From assembly GCF_000208925.1 (NCBI RefSeq), contig NW_001914972.1, positions 1 through 49,369 on the forward strand: 49,369 nucleotides of DNA, in the 5' to 3' direction. The notes under the pieces are model-generated. The model did not search any database. It was not told the DNA's origin and saw nothing but the letters and a program-made list of their open reading frames with translations. The position numbers and the translations under genes are program-made. Shown here in pieces: positions 19,215-28,282 of this stretch (position 1 is the stretch's first letter; every line of letters begins with the position of its first letter). Source of the DNA: Entamoeba histolytica HM-1:IMSS. Taxonomy: Eukaryota > Evosea > Mastigamoebida > Endamoebidae.

Positions 19215-21296
19215 TTAGTTCATTGAGTACAATTGATCAATAATAGTTTGATACTTTTGAGCAATTGCAGGTCTTTTTAATTTTAATGCTGCAGTTAGCA
19301 TTCCATTCTCGGAGTTCCATTCTTCACTAATTAAAGCAATACGTTTAACAACTTCTCTTTGAGATAACCCAATTTCATTTTCTGCCATAATTTTTCTTAC
19401 TGCTCCAATAACTTCTTTATCCTTACATGCTTCTTCAAATGGTTTTTGTGTCATTTCAGCAATAATATTTCTATTTGGTATTACTAAAGCAATTGTAAAG
19501 TCATGGAAAGCATCAGCAAAGACACAAATAGTATCAACTACTTTAGATGTTAAGTATTTAGACTCAATCAGTTCTAAAGAAATATATTCACCACACGGTT
19601 GTTTAACAATATTCTTTTTTCTATCAATAATACAAATATGATGGTCTTCAGTAATTTTTGCAATATCACCTGTACAAACCCACCCATCTTCAGTAAATGT
19701 ATTTTTTGATTCTTCTGGTCTATTAAAATATCCTTTTGATACAGGAGCTCCTCTTAACATTAATTCTCCTCTAGGTGGGTTGTCAGTAGTTAAATAATTT
19801 AATTCAGGAACATCTCTTAATTTTAATTCATAATGAGGGAATAATAATCCAATAGTAGCTTGAGTTGGATCTCCTGGAACCATACAACTAGAAGCACCAC
19901 ATAATTCAGTCATTCCAAATCCTTGTAGAATATTAGTTTTAGCACATGTAATAGTTAAGAAAGTTTGAAGTTCTACAGGAAGAGCTGACCCACCAATGAT
20001 AATTGTTTTTAAGTTTCTTCCAAATAATGATACTTTTAATGGATTGAAGATGAGACTATCTATAAATTTAACTATTGGCTCAAATAGTAATGGTGTTCTT
20101 AATTGATATGACACATAAAGTAAATTCTTTAATTTCATACAACCAAAGAATAAATTTTGTTTGAGTGCTGGTGCTCTAGATACACTCTCTAATATAGCTT
20201 TACGAATTCTATTAAATACTGTTGGAACTCCAATAACTAAGGTTGGTTCTAATTCACATAAATCAGATTTACAATTAGTACATCCAACACTCATTAATGT
20301 ACGTGCATTGGCATATCCAATACTTCCAAAGAAAGATAAAATACAAAATTCTAAACACAATTCAAATATATGAGCCAAAGGTAAATAAGCAACAAATACT
20401 TCATCTTTTAACTCTAAACAAACATTAAATGCTTGTGCTAATAATAATATTTGTTTTTGTTCAACTAAAACTCCTTTAGGCTCTTTAGTAGTACCAGATG
20501 TATACATAATAAATGCAAGATCATTTGGTGCAACAGAAGGCATAGCTTCTTCATTTTCTTCACTTTCACTAAGTTCTTTGAATGTAGTATATTCTCCTTC
20601 AAAATGACCGTCAATACTAATAATTTTAACTTCTTTATTTAATTCAATTTTCTTCATCTTTATTCCTGTTTCTTCACTAACAATTAATCCAACACAATTA
20701 GTTTCTTCCAATGCAACTTTAACAGACTCTTCTCCTAATGTTGCATAAACAGTAACAAGTGTAATTCCTTGTCTTGCACAAGCCAAAGCCATAGCCATCC
20801 ATTCAAATCTTGTTTCACAAAACATTCCTATTTTATCTCCTTTTTTAAATCCTTTAATTCTAAGACCATTAGAAATTCTACATATTAAATGATAAAACTC
20901 TTTTGAAGAATACCATACATAAGGAGACATTTCATATTGATATATTTCTTTTCTAATTTCTTTTCCATTACATTTTTCAATAATTGTTTTAGCTACAATT
21001 TTATTTTTAAGCTCTCTATATCCAATAAATTGTTTTTTGTCTTTCTTATTAAATCCATTTACTAAATCAGCAATTGTCTCATTTCCTTGTGGTGTTGAGT
21101 CAACCAATTTATCTATTCCCTTATACCCTCTTAATATTCTGGTTTCTCCCTGTTTATTTTCTCCAACCCATTCTCCTTCTTTTTCTTTATTATATTTTTT
21201 TGGTCTAATGAAGTAGAGAATAACAAGTGTTACAATAATAATGAGTGATAAAGTATTAAGGATCATATGAAATATTGGATTTAAGTTCTTTTTCAT
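19215..21296 (-). CDS. Long-chain fatty-acid CoA ligase, membrane anchored
   Basis: 693 aa. An N-terminal membrane segment (about 9-29, LNTLSLIIIVTLVILYFI) followed by basic residues anchors it, as in animal long-chain acyl-CoA synthetases. The adenylate-forming motifs are all there: FIMYTSGTTKEPKG (P-loop), ILQGFGMTELCGASS, GELMLRGAPVSKGYF, DGWVCTGDIAKI and IIDRKKNIVKQPCGEYIS, with the lid Lys region near the C-terminus. It activates fatty acids to acyl-CoA via an acyl-AMP, which suits a parasite that takes up host lipids. Length is typical of the eukaryotic ACSL type. ATG 21296 is immediately preceded by ATGAACT, which resembles the AATGAACT GAAC box. Confidence 0.95.
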   Translation of the reverse strand: MKKNLNPIFHMILNTLSLIIIVTLVILYFIRPKKYNKEKEGEWVGENKQGETRILRGYKGIDKLVDSTPQGNETIADLVNGFNKKDKKQFIGYRELKNKIVAKTIIEKCNGKEIRKEIYQYEMSPYVWYSSKEFYHLICRISNGLRIKGFKKGDKIGMFCETRFEWMAMALACARQGITLVTVYATLGEESVKVALEETNCVGLIVSEETGIKMKKIELNKEVKIISIDGHFEGEYTTFKELSESEENEEAMPSVAPNDLAFIMYTSGTTKEPKGVLVEQKQILLLAQAFNVCLELKDEVFVAYLPLAHIFELCLEFCILSFFGSIGYANARTLMSVGCTNCKSDLCELEPTLVIGVPTVFNRIRKAILESVSRAPALKQNLFFGCMKLKNLLYVSYQLRTPLLFEPIVKFIDSLIFNPLKVSLFGRNLKTIIIGGSALPVELQTFLTITCAKTNILQGFGMTELCGASSCMVPGDPTQATIGLLFPHYELKLRDVPELNYLTTDNPPRGELMLRGAPVSKGYFNRPEESKNTFTEDGWVCTGDIAKITEDHHICIIDRKKNIVKQPCGEYISLELIESKYLTSKVVDTICVFADAFHDFTIALVIPNRNIIAEMTQKPFEEACKDKEVIGAVRKIMAENEIGLSQREVVKRIALISEEWNSENGMLTAALKLKRPAIAQKYQTIIDQLYSMN

Positions 21297-21550
21297 AGTT
21301 CATCTAATACGCTCAATAATTAAACCTAAAAAGGTATTTTCCTTTCTCGTTGAAGTGAATTTTTAGAAAAAAATCATCTTATCTTTTTGTGAGAAGGTTA
21401 TTACAAAGTTATTTTTATAAATTATTAATTTATTACTATTATAAACTATTCTCGCACTCTTTCAAGAATAAATCAGAAAAAAGGACAAAAATAAAAACCA
21501 GAAATGAATCGTTTTTATGACAACCGTTTAACAAGTAATTCCATTAAATT

Positions 21551-24001
21551 TTAAAGACGGTTTAAATGCTTCATAATACTTTTAAGTTCTCTCTCATTTC
21601 TCTTTATGCTAGAACATTTACATGGTACGTCTGGGACTTTGTGGATACATGGACATCCTCTTCTTTTAATAACATGTTTTTTATGTGATTTATTCTTTTG
21701 TGTTTTAATAGTAAGCTTTGATGTTTCGATATGTTCTGGTAATTTAAATGGTTCTGGTTCAGGTATTTTAAATGGCTTTTGTTCTTGTTTTGGGGTATTA
21801 GGTTTTGTAACAGTTCTTTTGACACTAACGTTTTCTTCTGGAATAACTTCTTTAGTTTTAACTCTATTTTTTACAACAGTCTTTTTAGTTATAACCTTTT
21901 CTTCTGGAACAGTCTCTGTAATAATTTTATCAGCTATTTGTTTGTCTTTCTTTTCTTTCTTATGTTGTTGTTTTTCATATACACGAACAATCTTAACTGC
22001 TTGACGTTGTTCTTTCTGTTCTTCTTGTTCATTACTAAGAACTCCTCCTTTACCAACTTTCTTCTCAAGATTTCTAGATTCTCTCTCAGTTTTAACAATA
22101 TCGTTTTGTTCTTTTTTCTCAGCAACTTTTTGTTCTTTCTTCTCAGAAGTTTTTTCTTTTTTATTGTCATTGGTATTAGTGATAGTAATAGCTGGCATAT
22201 TGATTGTTGGCATTTGTGGTTGAGTAGATGTTGCAGATGATGCTGCTGCAGATGAACTAGCACTTGGAACTTGTATTATTTGTGGTTGAGAAGGTGCTGC
22301 TGGTTGTTGAATAATTTGAGGAGCCATTTGTTGTTGTTGTTGTTGCTGTTGCATTGGCATAATACTTGGTTGGCTTGATGGTTGTACGATAATAGGAGAT
22401 GCTTGTGCAGGGGCAGAAGCAGTTGCTCCAGAAGCACTTCCACTTGGAACAGGATATGGTACTGGTTGAATTACAGAACTACTTGGTTGAATTACAGGAG
22501 CACTTGGTTGAACACTAGTGGCAGCACTAGATCCTGCACTTCCAGATGGATATCCTCCACCATTAACATTATTATTGAAAACAGGATTTACTTGTTGTCC
22601 TGCACTTGACCCACTATCAGATCCACCAGCATATCCACTATCAGATCCACCAGCATATCCACTATCAGATCCACCACCTACATTAACAGAGGCACTTGCA
22701 GAAGCACTTGCAGAAGATCCACTACCTGATGAACTTCCAGATCCACTACTTGATGAACTTCTTGATGAACGTCTAGAGGATCTTTTTGATTTACTATGTG
22801 ATGATGAGCCACCACTAGTTTTTTTGTAACATCCACAAGAAGGTGGTTTTTGTGCCATACAAGTTTTACAACATCCACAAGATTGAAGTGCTTTGAACCA
22901 ACATTGACTCTTTAATCCATCATATAACTTTTTCCTAACATCACCTGCTGCGTTCTTAAGTGCTTTACTAATTTTACTTTGCATCTTTTTCCATTCTTTT
23001 TTGAAAACAGAACTAGCCCCTTTCATAGTAACTTTACCTAATTTTTTAAATTTATCAGCCATTCCTTTTGCTTTCTCTTTCAATTTATTAGCAGTTTCTT
23101 TGAATTTCTTTTGAGCTTTCTTAGACATTCCTTTGATTCCTTCACTTATCTTCTTCTTGGCATCAGAATATTTCTTCATAGCCTTTTTTCCATACTTCTT
23201 AATATTCTCTACTGCTTTCTTTCCTTTGTCTTTAGCTGATTTGAGTACTTTAGCACCTTTCTTTTTTAAATTATCAACACCCTTCTTCAATGCATCTTTT
23301 CCTTTCTTTAAAGCGTTCTTTCCTTTATTTATCATATCCTTTCCTTTTTTCAAAGCACTCTTTCCTTTATTAAGTAATTCTTTACCTCCTTTCTTAATTG
23401 AATTTATTTTCTCTTTAGCAGCATTCACTCCTTTCTTAACAGCACCCATTCCTTTTTTAGCAGCGTTTTGAACTTTCTTAACAGCACTTACTCCTTTTTT
23501 AGCAATGCTTTGAACTTTCTTAACAGCACTTATTCCTTTGTTAGCAATGCTTTGAACCTTTTTAACAGCACTCACTCCTTTTTTAGCAATACTCTTCCCT
23601 TTTTTAACCATTGAAGTTACCTTACCGAAAAGACTTTTCTTTTTTTGAGCTGGTTTTTTAGTTGTTGATTTCTTTGGAGTTGATTTCTTTGGAGTTGATT
23701 TCTTTGGAGTTGATTTCTTTGGAGTAGACTTCTTAGGAGCTGCTTTCTTTGGGGCAGCCTTTTTAGGAGCTGCTTTCTTTGGGGCAGCCTTTTTAGGAGC
23801 TGCTTTTGCTTTGTCATCTTCAAGATTGTATTCGAATGAACTATCAAAATCATCAGTGTCAAACTCTACTAAATCCTCTTCAACTAAATCGTGATCATCT
23901 TCTAATTTTACGTCTGCATCAGTTACATCAGTAAAAACATAATCTATTGATGCTGACAATGACAGTGTTATAGTGAATAACAGTAATAGAGCTGTCTTCA
24001 T
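21551..24001 (-). CDS. Secreted lysine-rich repetitive protein with Ser-rich and Cys-rich segments
   Basis: 816 aa from ATG 24001 (a TTG two codons upstream is discounted). In order: a signal peptide (1 to about 18); a strongly acidic stretch (20-63); five AAPKK then four STPKK repeats (about 67-112), like a histone H1 tail; four copies of a 14-residue unit SIAKKGVSAVKKVQ (about 137-190); a long Lys/Gly-rich region; a Cys cluster near 367-395 (CGCCKTC, CGCYKK); a Ser-rich stretch with GGSDSGYA repeats; a Pro/Gln region with eight Gln (about 553); a charged Lys/Glu coiled stretch; and a C-terminal Cys motif (CPCIHKVPDVPCKC). I recognise no named family. An extracellular, surface or secretory-granule matrix role is likely. 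The acidic pro-region may neutralise the basic part until secretion. SINE copy C lies 185 bp upstream. Confidence 0.8.
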   Translation of the reverse strand: MKTALLLLFTITLSLSASIDYVFTDVTDADVKLEDDHDLVEEDLVEFDTDDFDSSFEYNLEDDKAKAAPKKAAPKKAAPKKAAPKKAAPKKSTPKKSTPKKSTPKKSTPKKSTTKKPAQKKKSLFGKVTSMVKKGKSIAKKGVSAVKKVQSIANKGISAVKKVQSIAKKGVSAVKKVQNAAKKGMGAVKKGVNAAKEKINSIKKGGKELLNKGKSALKKGKDMINKGKNALKKGKDALKKGVDNLKKKGAKVLKSAKDKGKKAVENIKKYGKKAMKKYSDAKKKISEGIKGMSKKAQKKFKETANKLKEKAKGMADKFKKLGKVTMKGASSVFKKEWKKMQSKISKALKNAAGDVRKKLYDGLKSQCWFKALQSCGCCKTCMAQKPPSCGCYKKTSGGSSSHSKSKRSSRRSSRSSSSSGSGSSSGSGSSASASASASVNVGGGSDSGYAGGSDSGYAGGSDSGSSAGQQVNPVFNNNVNGGGYPSGSAGSSAATSVQPSAPVIQPSSSVIQPVPYPVPSGSASGATASAPAQASPIIVQPSSQPSIMPMQQQQQQQQMAPQIIQQPAAPSQPQIIQVPSASSSAAASSATSTQPQMPTINMPAITITNTNDNKKEKTSEKKEQKVAEKKEQNDIVKTERESRNLEKKVGKGGVLSNEQEEQKEQRQAVKIVRVYEKQQHKKEKKDKQIADKIITETVPEEKVITKKTVVKNRVKTKEVIPEENVSVKRTVTKPNTPKQEQKPFKIPEPEPFKLPEHIETSKLTIKTQKNKSHKKHVIKRRGCPCIHKVPDVPCKCSSIKRNERELKSIMKHLNRL
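23665..23802 (-). repeat. Tandem PKK repeats within the lysine-rich gene
   Basis: Nine in-frame 15-bp units encode AAPKK (five) and STPKK (four). The units are nearly identical at DNA level within each class, which suggests recent expansion. Confidence 0.85.
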
Positions 24002-24168
24002 ATTCAAAAAGTATAACTTTTCAAGATCTTTAACTTATTTTACTTTTCTTTTTATTTTTTTTATTCTTAAAAATCAATGAAATAAGGTAGTGAATTTTTT
24101 TAATATTTTAATATTTTTTTATAATACATAACATCAAATCATTTTTAAATTGTTTTTTTTACTATTTT

Positions 24169-24185
24169 TTACTATTTTTACTTTG
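24169..24185. repeat. Target-site duplication of SINE copy C (left)
   Basis: A 17-bp direct repeat, TTACTATTTTTACTTTG, matching 24792-24808 exactly. Confidence 0.9.
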
Positions 24186-24384
24186 AGAGATCGAAGGTGG
24201 CACGTCTGAAACACCACACATAAACCCTAGTACAAATTCATACTTCGACTCTCCCAGTTATTATCTGGTTATGACGGTGCTTTTGAATTAGGAATGTATT
24301 AGGGAATGCTGCAAAGGGTGCAGCAAGAGAATACAATAGAATATTACATGGATGTAATATAAGAAACTACTGAAGTGTGGGTAT

Positions 24385-24491
24385 GACTAAAAGAAGATTA
24401 GTCAAAGTAAGACTAAAAAGAAGATTAGTCAAAGTAAGACTAAAAAGAAGATTAGTCAAAGTAAGACTAAAAAGAAAATTAGTCAAAGTAA
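24385..24491 (+). repeat. Four internal 26-27 bp repeats of SINE copy C
   Basis: Units at 24385-24410 (26 bp), 24411-24437, 24438-24464 and 24465-24491 (27 bp each). Each begins GACTAA and has TTAGTC 8 bases (7 in unit 1) further on, so each unit is itself a hairpin. The last unit differs by one base (GAAAA for GAAGA). Confidence 0.92.
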
Positions 24492-24712
24492 TATAGTAGT
24501 AATGAAACGATTCCTTCTCCCATTCATAAAATAAGAAAAATGAAATTCCTTAAAATTAAGGCAGAAAACAAACAAAGGCTTAAAAAGAAGAAATAAGCAG
24601 AAGAAGTTTGAAAAACCTTAATAAGAAGAAATAAAGCAAAGAAGTGGTTTCCTCATTTTGCAAGACAAACCTAAATGATAGGTTAAACAAAGAGATTACT
24701 CTTTTTTAATAA

Positions 24713-24742
24713 GCTCAGGGATGGGATTAGTCTCCCCTGAGC
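24713..24742 (+). repeat. 3' hairpin of SINE copy C
   Basis: GCTCAGGG pairs with CCCTGAGC across a 14-base loop. The same stem is intact in copies B and D and broken in the decayed copy A, as expected if it matters for mobility. Confidence 0.7.
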
Positions 24743-24791
24743 TAGGAAGAATAGATGAAAATTCTATTAATACTTAATTAACTAATTTTTA

Positions 24792-24808
24792 TTACTATTT
24801 TTACTTTG
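24792..24808. repeat. Target-site duplication of SINE copy C (right)
   Basis: A perfect 17-bp copy of 24169-24185. Confidence 0.9.
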
Positions 24809-26874
24809 TTTCTTTTTCCTCATTTTCCTGTTCTTTTGTTGTTTTTTATTTTCATCTATTTTGATGGATATTCTCCTGTTAGAAAATTTAGATTAATGAC
24901 AAACATTTTAATAATATCCCAAAAATATTAATTGTTCAAAAAACATTTGAATATTGATTTTTTATGACTTGCAGAAAGGAATTAAAAGGTTCAGTAGAAT
25001 ATCAATATGGTTTTAGTCAAACAACCTTATCTCAATGAATATTTAAAATGTTTACTCAATAAAGAATTATTTTCTTTTTTTTAAACAACCAAAAAACTAA
25101 AAATATGTAATGTTAATAATAAGAATAGAAGACAAAGAAGTAACGACATAATAGAATATACTTTTTATTCTCAAAAAGATTAAAAATTACAAATTAGTTT
25201 ATTGTATAATACAAAATAACTGGAAACAAAAAATTAAGAAAAAATATTTATGTTCAATGAACTATCAGAATTAAATATATAAATACCATTATACTGTACA
25301 TATTTATAGTACAATATTATAATTGAAAATTTAATTTAATATAGAGGAGTTATGTGTTGAAATATTTCAAGTTAGATTCACACTCAAATAAACAAATGAA
25401 ATAATTGATGTTTTTGTTATTCACACATTTAAGTCTTTAATGAACTATTGAATAGAATATTAAGTATATATTTTAATATTAATATGGATAATCAGTTATA
25501 AATTCATAAAACAAAAAATTATACAAAGAATAAGTCATTGACTCATATTTGTTTATGGTGTTTTATTAAAAAGAGCAGAATTAATTTTTATAAATAATAG
25601 AATTAATATAAATGAAAATTTTAAATGATTCATGGAATTAAATATTATTGTTATTGAAATATATAATATTAACAATATTATCAGAAAACTAATTTCAAGA
25701 ATATAAGATAAATAAACACTTTCTTCTTAAACTATTATAATATAACATTATGCTATGAACAATTATAATACATTAATTGTATAAATTTATCTAAATGTAA
25801 TCTAAAATAGTATATTAAAATTGATAAGAAAATTACTATTTAATATATTTTTTTCAAATATCCAATAAGGTATTGAAGAGATTAATTGAGAATGGTTGAT
25901 ATATACAATATTAAAAATTAAAATTATTGATAATTTAATTCCAAACAAAGAAATCATAACATATTCAAAATAGACATAAAAGGTATTAATATTTGAGTTA
26001 ATTTATGAACAAAAAGAAAATTCATTAATTAATATTTATATAACCAGAAATGAAAAGTGTTCACTTAGACTAAATATAAATTAAACAGTTATGCTATTTT
26101 AATATATCGTGATGACTATTTTAAATAAAAATATACATACTCAATTAAAAATAACTCCTTTTCTAAGTTCATATGATACGATAAAAAAAATACAAAATAA
26201 CCTGAGTAGTGATTTACTAATTGGAAATTAATGAAATTAAAATAATATATCATTAACACATACTATTCTGATAATAAATATATGAAATTAAAACTTGTTA
26301 TAATGAAGAAGTAAAGATATAAAATTAATACTTTTTTTTAAAATAGATATATGAAAATTTAGTTTCTACAAAAGTAATATATTAGAAGAAGCAAAAAAAA
26401 ATACAGAAAAGAACAAAATGAAGCATAGTGTAGTATATTGTGTTGAAAATTAAGATAAAAAATTAATAAATGACTAATGGTAAAGTATATTATAGATAGT
26501 AAATAAGACTATTCATATAAATAAAGAAAATTTAGCACTATTTATATGTAAAGGATATTGAAAAAAAATCCTAAATATGAGTAACACACTTTTTAATTTT
26601 AAATGAAGACACAATAATTTACTAATAAAAAAGTAAAACATTGAAAAAAATAATGAAATAACACCAAATAAAGAAGAGAGTAGTTAAAAAAATTATTTAT
26701 TCAACTTATTAAAATAAATGTGAATATGTTGAAAAAAAAAGATATACCAAGTTATTACAGAAATACTTTCACCAATTTTTAAAAAAGAAATGGTTGAGTC
26801 AATTACTGTTTATTATTGATTTAGTTTTTTTTCTTTTTTTTTTGTAAACTTAAAAATAAATAAAATAAAGTAGA
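24809..26874. other. AT-rich gene desert
   Basis: About 2.1 kb of extreme AT content. I see no frame longer than noise, no intron-exon pattern, no RNA gene and no SINE remnant. It separates the SINE from the UBX gene. Confidence 0.55.
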
Positions 26875-28139
26875 ATGAATATTTGGTATGAAGGAAACAT
26901 TTCAGATGAAATTACAAAAGCATTTACTGAAAATAAAATAATTGTTATTATTGCTATTAATGATAACGAAGAGTCTCTTGTACTTAAAAATCTAATTGAG
27001 AATAACGTTTGTTTTATACATTTTTTGTGTGAAATAAGGAGTATTAATATTATAAAAGTTATCCACAATATTTACTACCAGTTGTTCTGGTATTTTGATA
27101 AAAGAAAATACAGAAAATATGACTTTTTTCAGACAATTATGTTTGTGACAATTTTTGTTTCTATCTCTTTACAAATAATTAATGACAATTAGACAAAAAC
27201 AAAGTTACTTTCCCTTCTTTATTTTTATTTAACAAAAATGGACTATCTACTGTTTTAACTGGTGAAAAATTAACAGTCCCTGAAATCACATCATCTATTG
27301 TTCAATGTGCATTAGTCACGTTACCATCTCCACAAAACCAATCAAACATTAGCAAAAAAGAAAATACACCAACAAAAGCTTTATCAACCGAAGTCTCTCT
27401 CCTAGAAGAAACACCAGATTCAGAATACATCATCCAACAAAGGAGAAAAGAAAGTCAAGAATTAGAACATGAAGAAAAAATGAGAAGAGAAAAAAATCGT
27501 CAGTTATTAGAAGAAAAACGTAAAAGAGAAGAAATTAAACAGAGAAATGAAGAAATAGAAATGAAACAACAAGAGTTGAGTGATAAAAAATATGCAGAAC
27601 GTGTCACGTTAGAAATCCTTGCTGAAAAAGAACAACAAAAACAGAAAGTTAGAGAAGAAGAATTAAGAGTTAGAGAAGCAGAAGAAAAGAAAAAACAAGA
27701 AGAATTAGAACGAAAAAATGAAATGAAAAAGTTTGTTCAAGTTGCTTTTAGACTTCCAAGTAGTGAAACAATTAAACAACCCTTTGAAAAAACAGATACT
27801 CTAGCAGACTGTTTTGCATTTCTTGAAACAAAAGGTTATAAGAAAAGAGAAATTGAATTATTAAATTCATTAAAAAGAACTCCCTTAAATGATGAAAAAC
27901 TTAAGTTGGAAGTATTTTATCCATCTATTGTTATCTATGTTGTGAAAAAGAAAGAGTTAGGAGTTGTTAAAAAAGCAGAAAATAAATCATCTAATCCAAG
28001 TGATCGAGTAATGGAACAAGATCAAGAGTTTCAACAAAGAAATGGATATCAAGCTTTAGACCAACAAGAAACTCCACAAGAAAATGTACCAAAAAATAAA
28101 TTTCTACGTTTCATGAAGGGATTTTTAACAGGAAAATAA
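26875..28139 (+). CDS. UBX-domain p97/Cdc48 adaptor, UBXN4-like, three exons
   Basis: 386 aa. Exons are 26875-27006, 27059-27140 and 27193-28139; both introns are 52 bp and start GTTTGT. Intron 2 ends TAG. Intron 1 has no TAG and must end AAG, which is unusual here. The joined N-terminus (about 1-105) matches the thioredoxin-like domain of UBXN4/erasin: MNIWYEGNISDEITKAF, then SGILIKENTENMTFFRQL, then YKNKVTFPSLFLFNKNG. A long Glu/Lys/Arg coiled coil follows (about 165-250). The UBX domain comes next (about 250-325) with VQVAFRLPSSETIKQPF and LADCFAFLETKGY. By family it recruits the p97/Cdc48 ATPase to ubiquitinated cargo, for UBXN4 at the ER. The C-terminal membrane segment of animal UBXN4 is not obvious; the tail is FLRFMKGFLTGK. 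Confidence 0.82.
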
Positions 28140-28282
28140 CAACAATTTAATATTTTTGTGTTTTTTCTTAGAGACTTTGACAGTTTGATCAAAATAAGTT
28201 GGTAGTGAGTATTCTAAATAGTTCGGTTTTATTCTGTTATACGGAAAATCTGCAAAATTGTTTGAATTATCAAACGAAATTA

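Larger units (their letters stand above)
24186..24791 (+). mobile_element. SINE1-type retroposon, full length (copy C)
   Basis: About 606 bp, flanked by a perfect 17-bp target-site duplication. It begins AGAGATCGAAGGTGGCACGT and ends CTATTAATACTTAATTAA plus a T-rich tail. It is the longest copy because it has four internal repeat units instead of two. It shows a series of perfect inverted repeats: 24308-24324, 24341-24360, one in each internal unit, 24548-24561, 24668-24684, 24689-24704 and 24713-24742. It has no coding capacity. It points away from the lysine-rich gene, whose ATG is 185 bp away. Confidence 0.95.

Noticed and set aside
20161..20373. 70-codon plus-strand frame inside the acyl-CoA synthetase gene
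   Set aside because: It is antisense to a well-supported enzyme gene and has no features of its own.
21606..22829. Several overlapping frames on both strands across the lysine-rich gene
   Set aside because: They are shadows of a long repetitive coding sequence; only the minus-strand 816-codon frame has a signal peptide, start and repeats that make sense.
24385..24491. Regular 26-27 bp repeats that might suggest a CRISPR array
   Set aside because: Units are contiguous without spacers, lie inside a eukaryotic SINE and vary between copies of that SINE.
24713..24742. GC-rich hairpin that looks like a transcription terminator
   Set aside because: It belongs to the SINE 3' region, is repeated in the other SINE copies and is in a eukaryote, where intrinsic terminators of this type are not used.
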